From the NCBI RefSeq assembly GCF_003255815.1, contig NC_037669.1, positions 51,138,093-51,202,092 on the forward strand: a DNA stretch of 64,000 nt, read 5' to 3'. Under the pieces are notes generated by a model. The model did no database searches and was not told the origin of the DNA. It saw nothing but the letters and a program-made list of their open reading frames with translations. Source of the DNA: Theropithecus gelada (lineage: Eukaryota; Chordata; Mammalia; Primates; Cercopithecidae). The stretch's first letter is position 1, and each line of letters opens with the position of its first letter. This document shows, piece after piece, positions 34,672 to 46,231 of this stretch. A program made the translations under genes and the position numbers.

Positions 34672-34934
34672 CTGTCGGAGAGAGGTGCAGCCCCTGGTGA
34701 ACCTCATCCACCCACAGAGCCCAGCCACTGACAGTCAGCCTGTCCCTGTTACAGCCACAGAGCTTAGGGGCCCATTTTTTAAATGAAGACAAGGGGACTG
34801 AGAGAGTAGAAGAGAGTTGCCCGAGTCCACGAAGCAAAACAGGACTCCCACTCCAGTGCTCATGCCCGAGGGCTGCTCCCTGACTCCTACTACCAGCTGA
34901 GGGGACAATCAGATGCCAGTCACGGGCACCTATG

Positions 34935-35075
34935 TAAACTTAGTTCTTCATCCCCCTGAAGTCGGGACCACTATTCCCATTTTACAGAGGAGAAGGCTGA
35001 GGTCAGAGTGGAGAGGCAATCTGCCCAAGGTCACACAGACAGGAAGCTGCAGGGATGGGGCGTGAACTTAGATCT
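34935..35075 (+). repeat. MIR SINE fragment
   Basis: attcccattttacagaggag, aggtcacacagacaggaagc and gggcgtgaactta mark the MIR 3' half. Confidence 0.8.
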
Positions 35076-35184
35076 GATGCTAAAACCTTTCTGTGTCCAT
35101 GGCCCAGGAGGGACTCTCGGGGAGCCTGGCACAAGGGAAAGGAGTGCCTCTCTGGAAGGCGGCCCTTGGACAGGGGAAAGGTAC

Positions 35185-35301
35185 CTGTGCAGGTGTGCCC
35201 ATCCTCAGCCAGCTGGTAGCCCTGGCGGCAGTAGCACTGGTAGGAGCCGTAGATGTTGGCACACTCCTGGCTGCAGCGCTGGGCCTCACACTCGTTCACA
35301 T
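35185..35301 (-). CDS. FBLN2: FBLN2 exon 15: calcium-binding EGF module
   Basis: This 117-nt exon is in phase 1 at both ends, with acceptor tccctgcag and donor gtacctttcc, a weak donor at +5/+6. It encodes DVNECEAQRCSQECANIYGS, then YQCYCRQGYQLAEDGHTCT. It is the shortest of the standard EGF exons. Confidence 0.96.
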
Positions 35302-36039
35302 CTGCAGGGACACCAGCAGGCAGTCATGGCAGGGCCCAAGTCTGCCCTGGAGAGCCCATCCAAATGCCGTCTGACAGCCAGGCCCACCAAGCTCCCTGGG
35401 CTGGACTGGGGTTAACCCATGCGAGGGCCAGCTTTCCTGCCAGGCTCGGTGACTAGGAAGGGATCCGTGGCCTCCCAGGGGTCTCAGCCAACTCACCTCA
35501 CCAGGAGAAAATGAGGGAATTTCCTCCAGCCTGGGGAGGGGCTGAGAAAGACTGTGCCAGGTAAATGGGGCCAAGACCCCATGGCCCTCTAGCTTGGCCC
35601 CTCACCCCCTCACTGAGCAGCCTGGTGGCCTTACTCCACACCAGTCCCCATTGAGCTGGGCCAACAGCACCATGAACACATATGGGAATAATGTTACAGC
35701 CCTTCCCTCAGCCACAGGCACATCCCACATAGGTGGGTACACGGACCTTGGAGGCCTCAGATACCCCATTTGTGGGTACAGATGACACAGAGACCCAGCC
35801 TCTCTGGACTGAGGGAGCTGGGGCCCCAGGACCTCAGCAGGGGAATTCAGGACAGAAAACAACAGGAGGAAGGTGAGCGTGGAGGCCAGAGAGGGTTGGG
35901 TCAGACAGAGGAGGAGGGAGGGACCAGCGTGGGTGAAGGTGTGAGGGTGAAGGGTCGGGGAAGGCTCCGGGTTTTCCACGGTGGGTCTGCCCCCTGCGGA
36001 TCCCAGGCAGCATGGGGTCAGAGATGAGGGCCAGCGTAC

Positions 36040-36165
36040 CTTCACAGTGCTTGCCGTCCGCTGCTAGCAGGAACCCAGAGGCGCAGGAACAGCGGTAGGA
36101 GCCTAGTGTGTTCTCACACGTGTGCTGGCACAGGCGGCCTGGTGAGGCCCAGCACTCGTTCACGT
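36040..36165 (-). CDS. FBLN2: FBLN2 exon 14: calcium-binding EGF module
   Basis: This 126-nt exon is in phase 1 at both ends, with acceptor cctcccacag and donor gtacgctgg. It encodes DVNECWASPGRLCQHTCENT, GSYRCSC and SGFLLAADGKHCE. The six-cysteine EGF pattern and the D-V-N-E-C calcium motif are complete. Confidence 0.96.
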
Positions 36166-36235
36166 CTGTGGGAGGGCAGGCAGCAGGCACAGGGTGGGTG
36201 GCCCTGAAGCCAGCTCCCTCCACCCCCAGGGGCCA

Positions 36236-36490
36236 TCCAGGGCCGAAGGGAGGCTAAGTAAGAGAGGGACCCAAAAGGAAAGACAGGGAGAGGCCAGGAC
36301 AGGCAAAGAGAGAGGCAAAGAGACCAGGTGGCGGGGAGACAGCAAGGGTGTCAGAGGAAGGCGAGAGGAAGAGGCCAGAGGGACAGACACAGGCAAGGCA
36401 AGAGACAAGAAGAGATGGTGCCAGAGACTGAGGGAAGCAGGAAAGACCAGAGTAAGAGGGGCAGAGCCACAGGGATGAGACAGGAGGGAT
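36236..36490 (+). repeat. Polypurine-rich tract between FBLN2 exons 13 and 14
   Basis: About 250 bases dominated by A and G (aaggaaagacagggagaggc, aaagagagaggcaaagagac). It occupies half of a 526-base intron and is pyrimidine-rich in gene sense. Confidence 0.8.
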
Positions 36491-36691
36491 TGAGAAGGTG
36501 GGGGCGGGGGCCAGAGCCAGGCCCTGGCAGGCCCAGCAGGAAGATGAGGCCAGCTGGAAGGCAGCCTTGGGGACTCCAGCAGGTGGGCCCCACTCAGGCA
36601 GTGGAGGTGCTGGGCACGGGGAGGTGGAGTGAACAGAGGGCAGGGGCCCAGCCAGGTGTTCCCCACGGGTCCTGGCCACCAGCCTACCTAC

Positions 36692-36820
36692 CGATGCAGC
36701 CCCGGCCGAAGGCGTCCCGCTGAAAGCCCGCTTTGCAGTCACAGCGGTAGGAGCCGGGGAGGTTGTGGCACACCTGGCCCTCACCGCAGCGGTGCACACC
36801 CGTCTCACACTCGTTCACGT
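36692..36820 (-). CDS. FBLN2: FBLN2 exon 13: calcium-binding EGF module
   Basis: This 129-nt exon is in phase 1 at both ends, with acceptor ccccccacag and donor gtaggtagg. It encodes DVNECETGVHRCGEGQVCHN, GSYRCDC and KAGFQRDAFGRGCI. A second possible GT four bases downstream would break the phase-1 join and was not used. Confidence 0.96.
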
Positions 36821-36935
36821 CTGTGGGGGGTGAGCAGGGTACCTTGAGTCCTGGAGCTCCCTCCACACACACCTCCCACGGGTGGGGAAGCGGACAGGCC
36901 GGGCTGGCTGGCAGGGTGGGGGCGGCTGGCCTTAC

Positions 36936-37079
36936 CCACACACTTGGCCCCATCATCGCTGGCGTGGTAGCCGCGCCCACAGATCAGCGGGTTCCTCTGG
37001 CACGTGTAGGAGCCCACTGTGTTGATGCAGCTGAAGCCTGGCCGACATGGCTCGGACAGTGACGTGCACTCATTGATGT
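36936..37079 (-). CDS. FBLN2: FBLN2 exon 12: calcium-binding EGF module
   Basis: This 144-nt exon is in phase 1 at both ends, with acceptor cctctgcag and donor gtaaggcc. It encodes DINECTSLSEPCRPGFSCIN, GSYTC and a long last loop (RNPLICGRGYHASDDGAKCV). The intron to the next exon downstream is only 115 nt. Confidence 0.96.
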
Positions 37080-37998
37080 CTGCAGAGGCAGGTGTGGGTG
37101 AGGGAGCCTGGCATGGCGTCCTCCCAGGGCCACACTGGGAGGGGTCAGTCCTAGGCTCCAGACCAGCCCTGGTCAGAGCTGCAGGGCCAGACTGTCCCAC
37201 CTCTGTGCCCCACTACCCAAGGGATACACCTCCCAGAACCCAAGCACCTGATGGCTGGCCCTATGCCCTCTCATATCTGCCCAACAGAGCAGCTGGAGGC
37301 AGGGCGGGATCGAGGTTGAGTGCTAGGATAACTACACCAACCACGTGCCAGGGGTCTAGGTGCCGGGGAAGTACAGCACATTAACAAGAAGTTTTAGAGG
37401 CACAGAGACTAAGTTAGCAACCCCTTTTTGGGAAGGAGTTGTTGGGGGGCGCAGAGCGGGTAGAATCTCAGACCCACTTGGGGACTAGGCCGGCGTCTAT
37501 AAACCTGAAAGTCTCAACCCTCGCGTGCAGCACGGAATCATTCTAGGAGGTCTCACTAGCATTCTCCGAAAATGGGAAATTTCAGGGGGTGTCACACGCA
37601 GTACTGTGTGGGAACATTTGTGTTCCAGGTCTACCTGGATGTGTGTAGATGTATGTGCCAGGTCATGATCTATCACATAGCCACTGCTGACTGGTTAAAA
37701 AAAACTGGATACTCATTCACATCCAGTCCAACCCCACAGACAGCTTCACAGAGGCCACTGAATAATAACTCAGCCAAGGTTTAACAGCTCAAGGTAATAG
37801 AAGCAGCTACACTTTGGGGGCAGTGGCGCCCCCAGGGTTGAACACTTGACATGCCCATTCACAGGTAGGGACAAGGGGGCTGGGAGAGGAATGGAGCAGC
37901 AAGCCAGGCCTCCCTGGTCTCTAAAGCCCTCAAAGCCCCCGCAATGCCTCCAGTAGAGCCCTAGGCTGGTGATCCCCAGTGCTGCAGCCCCCACTCAC

Positions 37999-38136
37999 CC
38001 ACACAGTTGCCTTCAGGATCCTGCAGGAAGCCATCCATGCAGCGCTGCCGGGCCTGGCAGTAGAAGGAACCCTTGGTGTTCTGGCACAAGAAGCCCGCCT
38101 GGCAGGTGTGCGTGCCCATTGCACACTCATCCACGT
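37999..38136 (-). CDS. FBLN2: FBLN2 exon 11: calcium-binding EGF module
   Basis: This 138-nt exon is in phase 1 at both ends, with acceptor ctccgctgcag and donor gtgagtggg. It encodes DVDECAMGTHTCQAGFLCQN, GSFYC and a tail QDPEGNCV. The calcium ligand motif D-V-D-E-C is intact. At one position I read A in TCQAGF where I recall P in human, a possible species difference. Confidence 0.96.
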
Positions 38137-38679
38137 CTGCAGCGGAGAGGCTGGGTGTCAAGGGCTGGGGGACAGGTCCTGCCTTTACACCCAGCAGCCC
38201 TGCCCACACATCCCCGCCCGCAGACCTGTGACCCCGATGGCTACAAAGATCTCTCCGGGAAGCTGGCAGAGCCACACTGTTGCTGGTATGGCCTTTGTCC
38301 CAGGAGTAATAGCAACATGACCATGTTTACTGCACTTCTGCTTGGTCCCACCATTGTTCTGGGCACCCTCAGCCCAAAGAAGTAGATGTCATGACATGCC
38401 CCATCTTACAAACAGGGAAGCTGAGGCACAGACAAGGCTCTACCGCTGGGGAGCACTGCACCAGGACCAGAACCTGGGGGACTGGCTCCCAAGCCTGCTG
38501 TGTTAGCCACTGTCCCACACTTGCAGGGGGAAGAAGTGGGGATGTCCCCACCGTGTGCCTAAATCTCTAAGGTAAGGTCATGTGTTCACACTTTAGGGAG
38601 GTAGCACAGGTAGCAAGACGGCTTCAACTCTGGAGACTTTCTTTCTGTTTCTGGAACACACCAAGAGTGCTTCTTCCCC

Positions 38680-38950
38680 AAACCCAAAAGGCCTTGGCAT
38701 GCCGCCCCCTCTGCCTGAAGCTTCTCATTCAGGTCTCAACTCCAACATCACCTCCTCCGGGGCCTCCCTGGACCCACCACTTACAGGGGTCCCCACCCCC
38801 AGTCACTCTGCCATCTCCATTTGCCTATGTGGACTCCACTGCCCCCACCACGAGGTCAGAGAAGGGCCACAGCACCCCACCCTGGATCCCTGGTACCCAG
38901 GACCTGGCAGGCACATAAGAACAGCTCAGGAAGTACTTGAAAGGATTGGA
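38680..38950 (+). repeat. L2-like fragment
   Basis: ttcaggtctcaactccaaca tcacctcctc, then ggcctccctggaccc, and a tail ggacctggcaggcacataag match the usual L2 3' layout. Confidence 0.65.
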
Positions 38951-39340
38951 TGAAACCCCTCCCTCTGCTTAGAAGGCTGGAATTTTCCAGTGAAAGGGAT
39001 GGAGTGAACCCTCTGTGGGCTCCGCCTCAATGTACAAACCAGGCCACAGCAAGGGGCATAACTGGCACCCAGACATCAGCAGGCAGGGGCAAAGCCGGGG
39101 TGGACCTAGCCTGCCCTCACCTGCCTCAGACTCCCATCTCTGCCCCAAACACTACCATCGTGGGGTCTTCCCACCAGCAGGAAACCCAACTAAGGGGAGC
39201 TTGCTAGAAAGGAGGGGATGGAGAGAGGCACGGCCAGGCCTGAGCGTGGCCAGGGCAGGACAGGGGTGGGGCCAGGGAGGGGTAGGGCAAAGCTGGCTGT
39301 TGGGCAGGGCCTCCAGTTGGTCCTTCTGTGCCCTTCTCAC

Positions 39341-39475
39341 CTTCACACTCGCCATCCTTGAGGGCATAGCCCGGTTCGCAGGTGAGTGCCTTGTAGCAGT
39401 GGAAAGAGCCCAGCGTGTTCACACAGTGCTCGCCCCGACTGCACGTGTGCAGGTCCGTCACACACTCGTTGATGT
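39341..39475 (-). CDS. FBLN2: FBLN2 exon 10: calcium-binding EGF module
   Basis: This 135-nt exon is in phase 1 at both ends, with acceptor ctccctgcag and donor gtgagaagg. It encodes DINECVTDLHTCSRGEHCVN, then GSFHC and a tail ending DGECE. D-x-N-E-C and the N-x4-F-x-C spacing mark a calcium-binding EGF module. It joins to exon 8 when exon 9 is skipped and to exon 9 in the long form. Confidence 0.96.
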
Positions 39476-40629
39476 CTGCAGGGAGAGCGAGGCTGTCAGA
39501 AGCTGCAGAGTCCCTGGGACAGTGGCTGAGTGCAGCCAGCAGACCTTGGGCCACCAGGAGGGAGAGAGCTCCAGGTCCCGCCCTCAACGTGCTCACCATT
39601 CAGAGATGTGGCTGATGTCTCAGCACCCAGACATCCCTTCATTCAACAAAGATTTATTGAGCACCTGCTATGCACTAAGCACTGTTCTTGGCACTGGGTG
39701 TACATCAGTGACCAAGACAGAAATCCCTGCCCTTGTTGGGCAGACACTCAAGGGGAAAGGACACAATAAATACATAAACAAACATAAATGGAGGTGGTGC
39801 TGAGTGCTATGGACAAAACAGAGCAGGACGCAGGAAACAGGGAGTGCCCAGGTACAGTGGGGGGCATTGTAGGGGAGTGGGTCAGGGATGGATTCTCAGA
39901 AAAGAAGACATCTGAGCAAAGATGATACAAGATGACAGACTGGGCCATGCAGACAGACCAGGCAGATGGGTCAGGGATGTGAAGGCCCTGAGAAGGAAAC
40001 CAGCTGTGCAGGTTCAAGGGCCCGCTAGGAGGTGGGTGTGCTGCAGGGGAGAGAAGGGAGAAAAAGGGGGAGCAGGAGGAACAGTGGGAGCCACAGAGAG
40101 TTCCAAGCAGAAGAGAGAGTGGTCTGATTTAATTGGAGCAGGGATCCCTGGCAGGGGCTGGAGAATAGGGGTGAGAATCCAGGCAGGAGATTCAGTGGCT
40201 CGGACTACCTTTTATGGGCTGGGAGAAGCAACTGGATTCTGAAGTATTTTGAAGCTGAAACCAACAAAACCCACTGATGGATGAGATAAAAGTGAGGTGG
40301 GAGGAGGGGACAGGTGGCAGTGAGGGCCGGCTATGAGGTGTAGGCTGCAGGGGAAGGTGGGAGCCCTGCTGGCCGTGAGAGTTTGAGGGTGAAGAGACAG
40401 CCAAGGACATGCCTTGGAGTTCACACAAGGGGTCTGAGTGGGATTACTAACTTGAGAATGGTCAGATGGCTGAGGCCACCCAGGGGAGAGAAGTACACGG
40501 AGAGGAGGCCAAGGACCAGCTCCTGGGAGATTCCAGGGATACGCAGTTGGGGAGAGGAGAAGCCAATGAAGGAGAGAAAGGACGCAAAAGGGAGGTGGGG
40601 AGCCACAGAGGCTCAGAAACTGCCCCCGG

Positions 40630-40953
40630 GCCACAGAGGCCACCAACTCAGAAACCGCCCCCAGGCCACAGAGGCCACCAACTCAGAAACCACCCCCGGG
40701 CCACAGAAGCCACCAACTCAGAAACCACCCCAGGGCCACAGAGGCCACCAACTCAGAAACTGCCCAGGGGCCACAGAGGCCACCAACTCAGAAACCACCC
40801 CAGGGCCACAGAGGCCACCAACTCAGAAACTGCCCAGGGGCCACAGAGGCCACCAACTCAGAAACCACCCCAGGGCCACAGTGGCCACAGAAGCCACCAA
40901 CTCAAAAACTGCCCAGGGGCCACAGAGGCCACCAACTCAGAAACTGCCCCAAG
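40630..40953 (+). repeat. 35-bp minisatellite, nine units
   Basis: Nine units of gccacagaggccaccaactc plus cagaaac and a C-rich end follow each other, with a shortened copy just before. Eight are 35 bp; the eighth has a 9-bp internal duplication. Units alternate between a ccaccccagg ending and a ctgcccaggg ending (units 4 and 6 alike, 5 and 7 alike), so a 70-bp pair has been copied. Two plus-strand frames stay open only because the unit lacks stops. Confidence 0.97.
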
Positions 40954-41041
40954 GCCAGCGCTAAGCCAGTGTGGAGGGCAGACCCATTTACTCCCTCCTG
41001 GTGCTCCACTTTGTGGTGGCAGTCAGGTGCACTAGTCCTCT

Positions 41042-41134
41042 CCTTATCTATCCATTCCACACATCCTTATCTATCCATTCCACATATCCTTATCTATCCA
41101 TTCCACACATCCTTATCTATCCATTCCACACACA
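41042..41134 (+). repeat. 23-bp tandem repeat, four units
   Basis: The unit begins ccttatctatccattcc and ends acacat. Units 1, 3 and 4 are nearly identical and unit 2 ends atat. It lies 88 bases after the minisatellite. Confidence 0.95.
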
Positions 41135-42109
41135 TAACTCTGTGCTAGGCTCCTGTGACCAAGCGGGTGTATCGGCCCCAGCCCCGGCCCTCAAGGACAG
41201 GCAGGTGGAGGCTTGGGGGCTCCAGCCAGAGAACTACCCGCTGTGGTCTGGACCATCAGAGCCACTTCTCAGGAGTGGTGACATTCCAGTTGAGTCTACA
41301 AGGATGACTAGGGGACCAGGTGGAGAGGTGGAGGCCAAGGTCCTGGGGAAAGAGACCCTCCCAAACTCACAGGTGAACCAAACAGTGTCAGACCAAGCAG
41401 ACCTGGGGATGGCTGGGAATGGGGAGGAGGGAAAGGGACAGTTCTGGGCCAGTGGTTTCCAAGGAAGGCTTAGTTGGGCAAGATAAAGACTGCTGATTTA
41501 TAGGCTGGACTTATAGAAGGAGACCGTTCCCAGGACCCCAGAAATGCCCATAACCCAAGGAGCCTCCCACAGCCTGGAAGAATTATGGTAATAAATAGCA
41601 GCACCATGAGCGGAGGCTCACCAGGGTCAGGTGGTTTAGAGGACATCGTTCTGCAAGCCCCATTTCTCAGAGGAAGAAATCAGCCTTCCAGTAGTGCTGT
41701 GACTGGACCAGAGTCACATGGACAGCCATGTGGCAGATCAAGAACGGAAGTCAGATCGCCGGGCCCAGAGCTGTACCCTTGCCCCATCATTCAGGCACTG
41801 CTGCAGCACCACTTCATGGGGGGCTCAGAGCTGGGGGCTGCCTCCCTCACATCTTCTTGCACAGAAGCTGGGGTCCAGCAGAGCCCCCCTCTGGAACATT
41901 CCACCTGGAACATTTTTCCCTGTGCCCAAGACAGTCTTCAAAGTTCAGACCACAAAAGGCAAATGGTAAACACAGGGGAGTCCCTGGCACAGGTCGCACC
42001 CAATACTGTCCCACTTTGATTTACATACCTCCAGTGATGGGGAGTTTACTACCTCTGCAGGTTGCCTCAGTGTAACATTGGTTGAATTATAACAATGATG
42101 TCACAAGAC

Positions 42110-42290
42110 TAGCAAATTCTTCAAATGGATTAATTCATTTAATCCCCACAATGACACTTTGAGGTAGGTGCTGTTATCTCATTCACAGATGAGGAAACTG
42201 AGGCTCAGAGAGTTTAACCAACTGTTTTAAGGTTTTATATTAGAAATTGAAAGAGCTAGGATTTCAGCACAGGCAGGCAGGCTGGCTGCA
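42110..42290 (+). repeat. MIR SINE, long copy
   Basis: ttaatccccacaatgacact ttgaggtagg, then cacagatgaggaaactgagg ctcagagag, gives a near-consensus MIR core. Confidence 0.9.
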
Positions 42291-43549
42291 GAGGCCATAC
42301 CCTTGATCCTAGCATGAGCCTCCCATCTCACCTGCCTGGGTTAATAAACAAGTGCAGAACAAACAAATGAACTGCAGGAGAGCCCAGTGGACATTTGTGG
42401 ACGTACAAATGACGGAAAGAATGTGCTGCAGGTGCTAACACGACGGGATGAACACGTGTGCGAGGGGCATGGAAGGATGAAGAAGAGGCGCTGACGGGTT
42501 TGTACAGGATGAACAAGAAGGGAAATAAATAAAGGAATGCGTGTGAGCTCATAAATTTTGCTGAATGGAATGTGCCCTTGCTCTTTCATTCCCAGAACCC
42601 ACTTTGCAGCTGCCTGGGGACCCCTTTTAGCATGAGGTCTTATCTCCAGGCAGCCAGAGGAGCCTGCGTACTTAGGCATCGCGAGAGGGCAGAGCATCAC
42701 AGGAGGGGTGCTCGTGGGCCCTGGTGGGATCCGCCTTCCCAGACGCACACACACACGGACCCAACACAGACAGGAGGAGCCGGCTGGCTGCTGGCAAGCA
42801 GGGTCAGGAGGTGCATGTTGTGCCGACAGCTAGAGGCCTAGGGCAAACATGTCTGCAGCAGGCGTTCAGCCCAGCACCATGGGCTCATGTGCCCAGCGGT
42901 GAAAGGCGAGGAAGGAAGGGGATATGTCTAGGCTGGACATGGTCCCCAAGCACAGAGAAGACAAATGGGGCTCTGGTCACATGCCCTGAACGCACTATGT
43001 TCTGATCTTACTTCCACACCTTTATTTGAGCTGTTCCTTCCACCCCACATGCCCTTCCTGATTTCCAAATGCTAACCCGATGCCACCAGCTGGAATGACC
43101 TCGCCCTCTGCGCATGTCTCTGTGATGGCATTTACCACAGCCTGCCCTGAGTCCCAGCGACTTTGGGTCTATCTTCGTCTGGGACCACAAACTGGAGGAG
43201 GACAAGGGCTTACAGTCCTCTGCGAAAATATCAGAGGCTGCAGACGTATGCACAGAGCACTACCAGAGCCCTGGCGCCTGGCCCACATGGGGCCTAAGAG
43301 AGGGGAAGAAAGAGGCATCACTGAGCACCGACCCAGGCGATGTGCAGGCCAGATGCCGGTTATGAGCCTGCACCCAGTCCTCTGGCCCCACAGTCAGAGG
43401 GGAGGAAAGGGAGGCTCAGAGGAGAGCTCCACTGCTCAAGGTCACATAGCAAAGGAATGCCAAGCTGGTGTGCAAGGGGGGCTCTGCTGGACCCCAGCTT
43501 CTGTCCACCAGCCTCTGCGGAGGACCCTGGGGAAGGCATGTAGCTGTTG

Positions 43550-43730
43550 TAGCATGCTTACGGTGCCCAGGCTCTGTGCTACCCCACACACGTCACACAA
43601 TCATCAAAAGAGGATCAACAGCCTCCTTATTACAGATGAGAAAACCACGGCTGGGGGAAGACAAGTCATTCATCCAAGGCCACAGAGCTTCTGGGGGTCC
43701 TGCTTGGAGCCCAGGCCTCCTGCCTCCAGA
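43550..43730 (+). repeat. MIR SINE fragment
   Basis: tgcccaggctctgtgctac, ttattacagatgagaaaacc and aaggccacagagcttctggg fit the MIR order. Confidence 0.75.
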
Positions 43731-44057
43731 CTCCACACATGCTATCCTTCTCCCAGCATGTCTGATCCCCTCATTTTCCTGCAGCCCAGGTGGGGTCCAT
43801 GATCCACTAGGCCACACATCCAGTTCCCTGACACATAGACACGTCCCTGGGGAAAGCAGCCTCCGGGTGGAGCTGGCAGCCAAGCGGGACAAGACGCCAG
43901 GACACAAGGGCATGACATAGAGCACTGCGGTGCCGGCTGTGCTGAGAGCTCACATGCAAAGGACAGGCCCTTTGGCATGTGGCCACAGTGTGGCAGGTTT
44001 GGCGTGGAGCAGAGCGGAGAGCTGTGACGGCGGGCGGCAGGTGGGGCCCTGGCTTAC

Positions 44058-44198
44058 CCACGCACTTCCTGTGCGCATTGAGGATATAGCCATCCGCACA
44101 GAGCACTGTGTGGTTGACACAGTAGAAGGATCCCAGGGTGTTCACACAGAACTGTCGCCGGCTACAATCGTGAGCACCCATCAGGCACTCGTCTCGGT
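44058..44198 (-). CDS. FBLN2: FBLN2 exon 9: EGF module 3, alternatively spliced cassette
   Basis: This 141-nt exon is in phase 1 at both ends, so skipping it removes 47 residues without a frameshift. The acceptor is ctgccgctag, a TAG acceptor with a purine-interrupted pyrimidine tract; the donor is gtaagcc. It encodes DRDECLMGAHDCSRRQFCVN, GSFYC, NHT (a possible N-glycosylation site) and ends KCV, a calcium-binding EGF module. In known fibulin-2 this module is present only in the long isoform. The weaker acceptor fits optional use, but the sequence alone cannot prove it. Confidence 0.94.
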
Positions 44199-46129
44199 CT
44201 AGCGGCAGCCGCAGGAGGAAAAACAGAAGGACTGTTAGAGGGGCATGGGCTGCCACGGAGCATCAGTGACAGGAGAATGAGACCCAGCAAGGGGCGGGGG
44301 CCTGCCTGGGGCCTCCCCGCCTGACTGTGTGTAGCTGGGCCTCGGGCCCAAGCCTGAGCGTGCAGAGCTGGTCCCCACTGCCCCAGTAAGGACGGTGGCA
44401 AGGTGAGACTCAGAGAGGGTGGGTGGCTGTCCACAGTCACAGTGGGGACAGGACCAAAGGCTGCCTCCCGTACGCACTCGACACTTCCCACATCCACAGG
44501 CGCCAAGAGAACCATGCCACTGAGAGCTTGCAAAGTCCAGTACTTAGACCAGGCCAGAAACATAAACCAGGGAAGGGCCCGCAGGGGTTCCAGGACACTG
44601 AGTGTTTGTGCTCCATCCAAAAGGGGACGGGGGTGTGGACCCCTTGTATGCAGATTTCACAGTTTCAAGAGCAACCTGAAATCTGGAAGTGTTTTAAACA
44701 TTCTTGTACTCAACATGTTTGGAACTCACTTGATTATTTCCAATGCAGCAGAGTTGAGTAGCGCTCCTCCACAGGGCAGGTGCCCCTCTGAATGCCCGTT
44801 GCAACCTGTGGCCTGGACCCTGGCTTTCACTGCCAGGGCCCCCAGAGGAGGGAGGGGGTCCTGGAGATGTGCAGACATGGGCCAGGCTGCATGACCAGCA
44901 CAGGCAGAGGGGCCTCACAGGGCTGGGCCCAAAGGAGGCCTGCCCCAGGACAGATGCAGCCCTTACATCTTCAGGGCCCTGGGAGACGGGGAGTGGGGCC
45001 CAGAGAACCCAGCACCACCTGGACCTGACAGCTGCCCCCAGCATCGGAGAGGAAGGCCTGCCGGTCACTGGGCAAGTCTAATCTCCTCTCTGGGCTCACA
45101 GGACGGTGTTTGTCCACATCAGAACATAGTCTCGGCTGGGGATGGACACGGGCTTTCAGCTTCTGAGAGGGATGTGGGTATTCACCCAGGCAGACTTGAC
45201 TCTGTTCTCCCCAGACACCCATCAGGGTCTCATCTCTGAGCCAGAACTGCCATACTTCCTAGACTCTGCATACTCCATTTCTGTCCTGCCCCCAGGCAGG
45301 AGGTGAAGTCTTGAGACCTCTCAGCTTGGTTCTTCAGATGCCATTCACTGTGGGAACCAACCCAGCAGGTGCTGGATCCAATGGCCTCATTTTACAGTGG
45401 GGGGTCCTGGCCCACAAAGGCCCCACAGAGACAAGACCCAGACCTAGGCGGGGTCACAGGGGTGGAAGGAATGTGATCCTTGGAGAGCTAATCATCACCA
45501 ATGTCCTTCATTTGGGAACACATTCAGCCAGGCATTCCTGCTGTCCAGCCTCCCTCCCACTCCCCATCAGGGACACTTCCGGCTGCCCTTGAAACAACTG
45601 GCATTGCTTCCCCTTCCCCCTCTCCACCCAGGCCTGGACAGGGCTGCACAGACCAGGGCAACCCTCAAGGGCAAGGAGAGTGGAGGTAGTGTCCACAGAC
45701 CAGCAGCACCCATATCACCTCATTAGAAGCACAAATTCTCAGGCCCACCCACCCAGACCTATTGACTCGATCTCTGGGGATTCGGCAGAATCTCAGGACC
45801 GCCTGTTTGACCCAGGCCTCCAGGGAATCAGGTGCACACTCCGAGGGAGAAACATTGCTCCAGGAAATGTGGAGCAACACCACGGGAGGAGCCCGGGCCC
45901 TGTTCCTCTGCAGCCCGCTGCGGCCCAGCCTGGAGTGCATGTACATACCGTACATACAGTGAGAGGGAGCGACTGTTTAACCTGCTCCACTGGGGGTGCT
46001 CATCATAGCAGCCAAGACTTTTCCCACACAAACTCAGCAGGTTTTAGGTACCAGCCACGCCTACCTGGAGGCCCCCATCACAGGCCAACTCAGGTTTGCA
46101 CAGGTAGGAGGGCACCCCAAGGCACTCAC

Positions 46130-46231
46130 CTTCACAGGACACGCCGTCCGCCATGATGGCATAGCCGGGAAAACAGGAACATATGGCTGAGCCCCCAACA
46201 GTGCTGCACACCTGCTTGCAGGGTCCGTTGT
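46130..46231 (-). CDS. FBLN2: FBLN2 exon 8: EGF-like module 2, non-calcium type
   Basis: This 102-nt exon is in phase 1 at both ends, with acceptor tttcctccag and donor gtgagtgcc. It encodes DNGPCKQVCSTVGGSAICSC and FPGYAIMADGVSCE. It has the EGF cysteine spacing but lacks the D-x-D-E-C calcium ligand motif at its start, so it probably does not bind calcium. Codon phases join NTCK to DNGPC. Confidence 0.95.

Larger units (their letters stand above)
39476..44057 (-). other. FBLN2: FBLN2 introns flanking the cassette exon: intron 9 (4.6 kb)
   Basis: This intron lies between cassette exon 9 and exon 10. It contains an old MIR/L2-type repeat at 39640-39790, the 35-bp minisatellite, the 23-bp tandem repeat and two MIRs. 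Frames of 171-240 codons here carry no domain and lack support. Confidence 0.7.

Noticed and set aside
40630..40953. Regular 35-bp spacing suggested a CRISPR array
   Set aside because: Units are contiguous with no unique spacers, and the setting is a primate intron.
40383..41035. Overlapping 193- and 189-codon plus-strand frames with GHRGHQLRN-type repeats
   Set aside because: They run through the 35-bp minisatellite in two frames at once. The repeat lacks stops in these frames, so openness is not evidence of coding.
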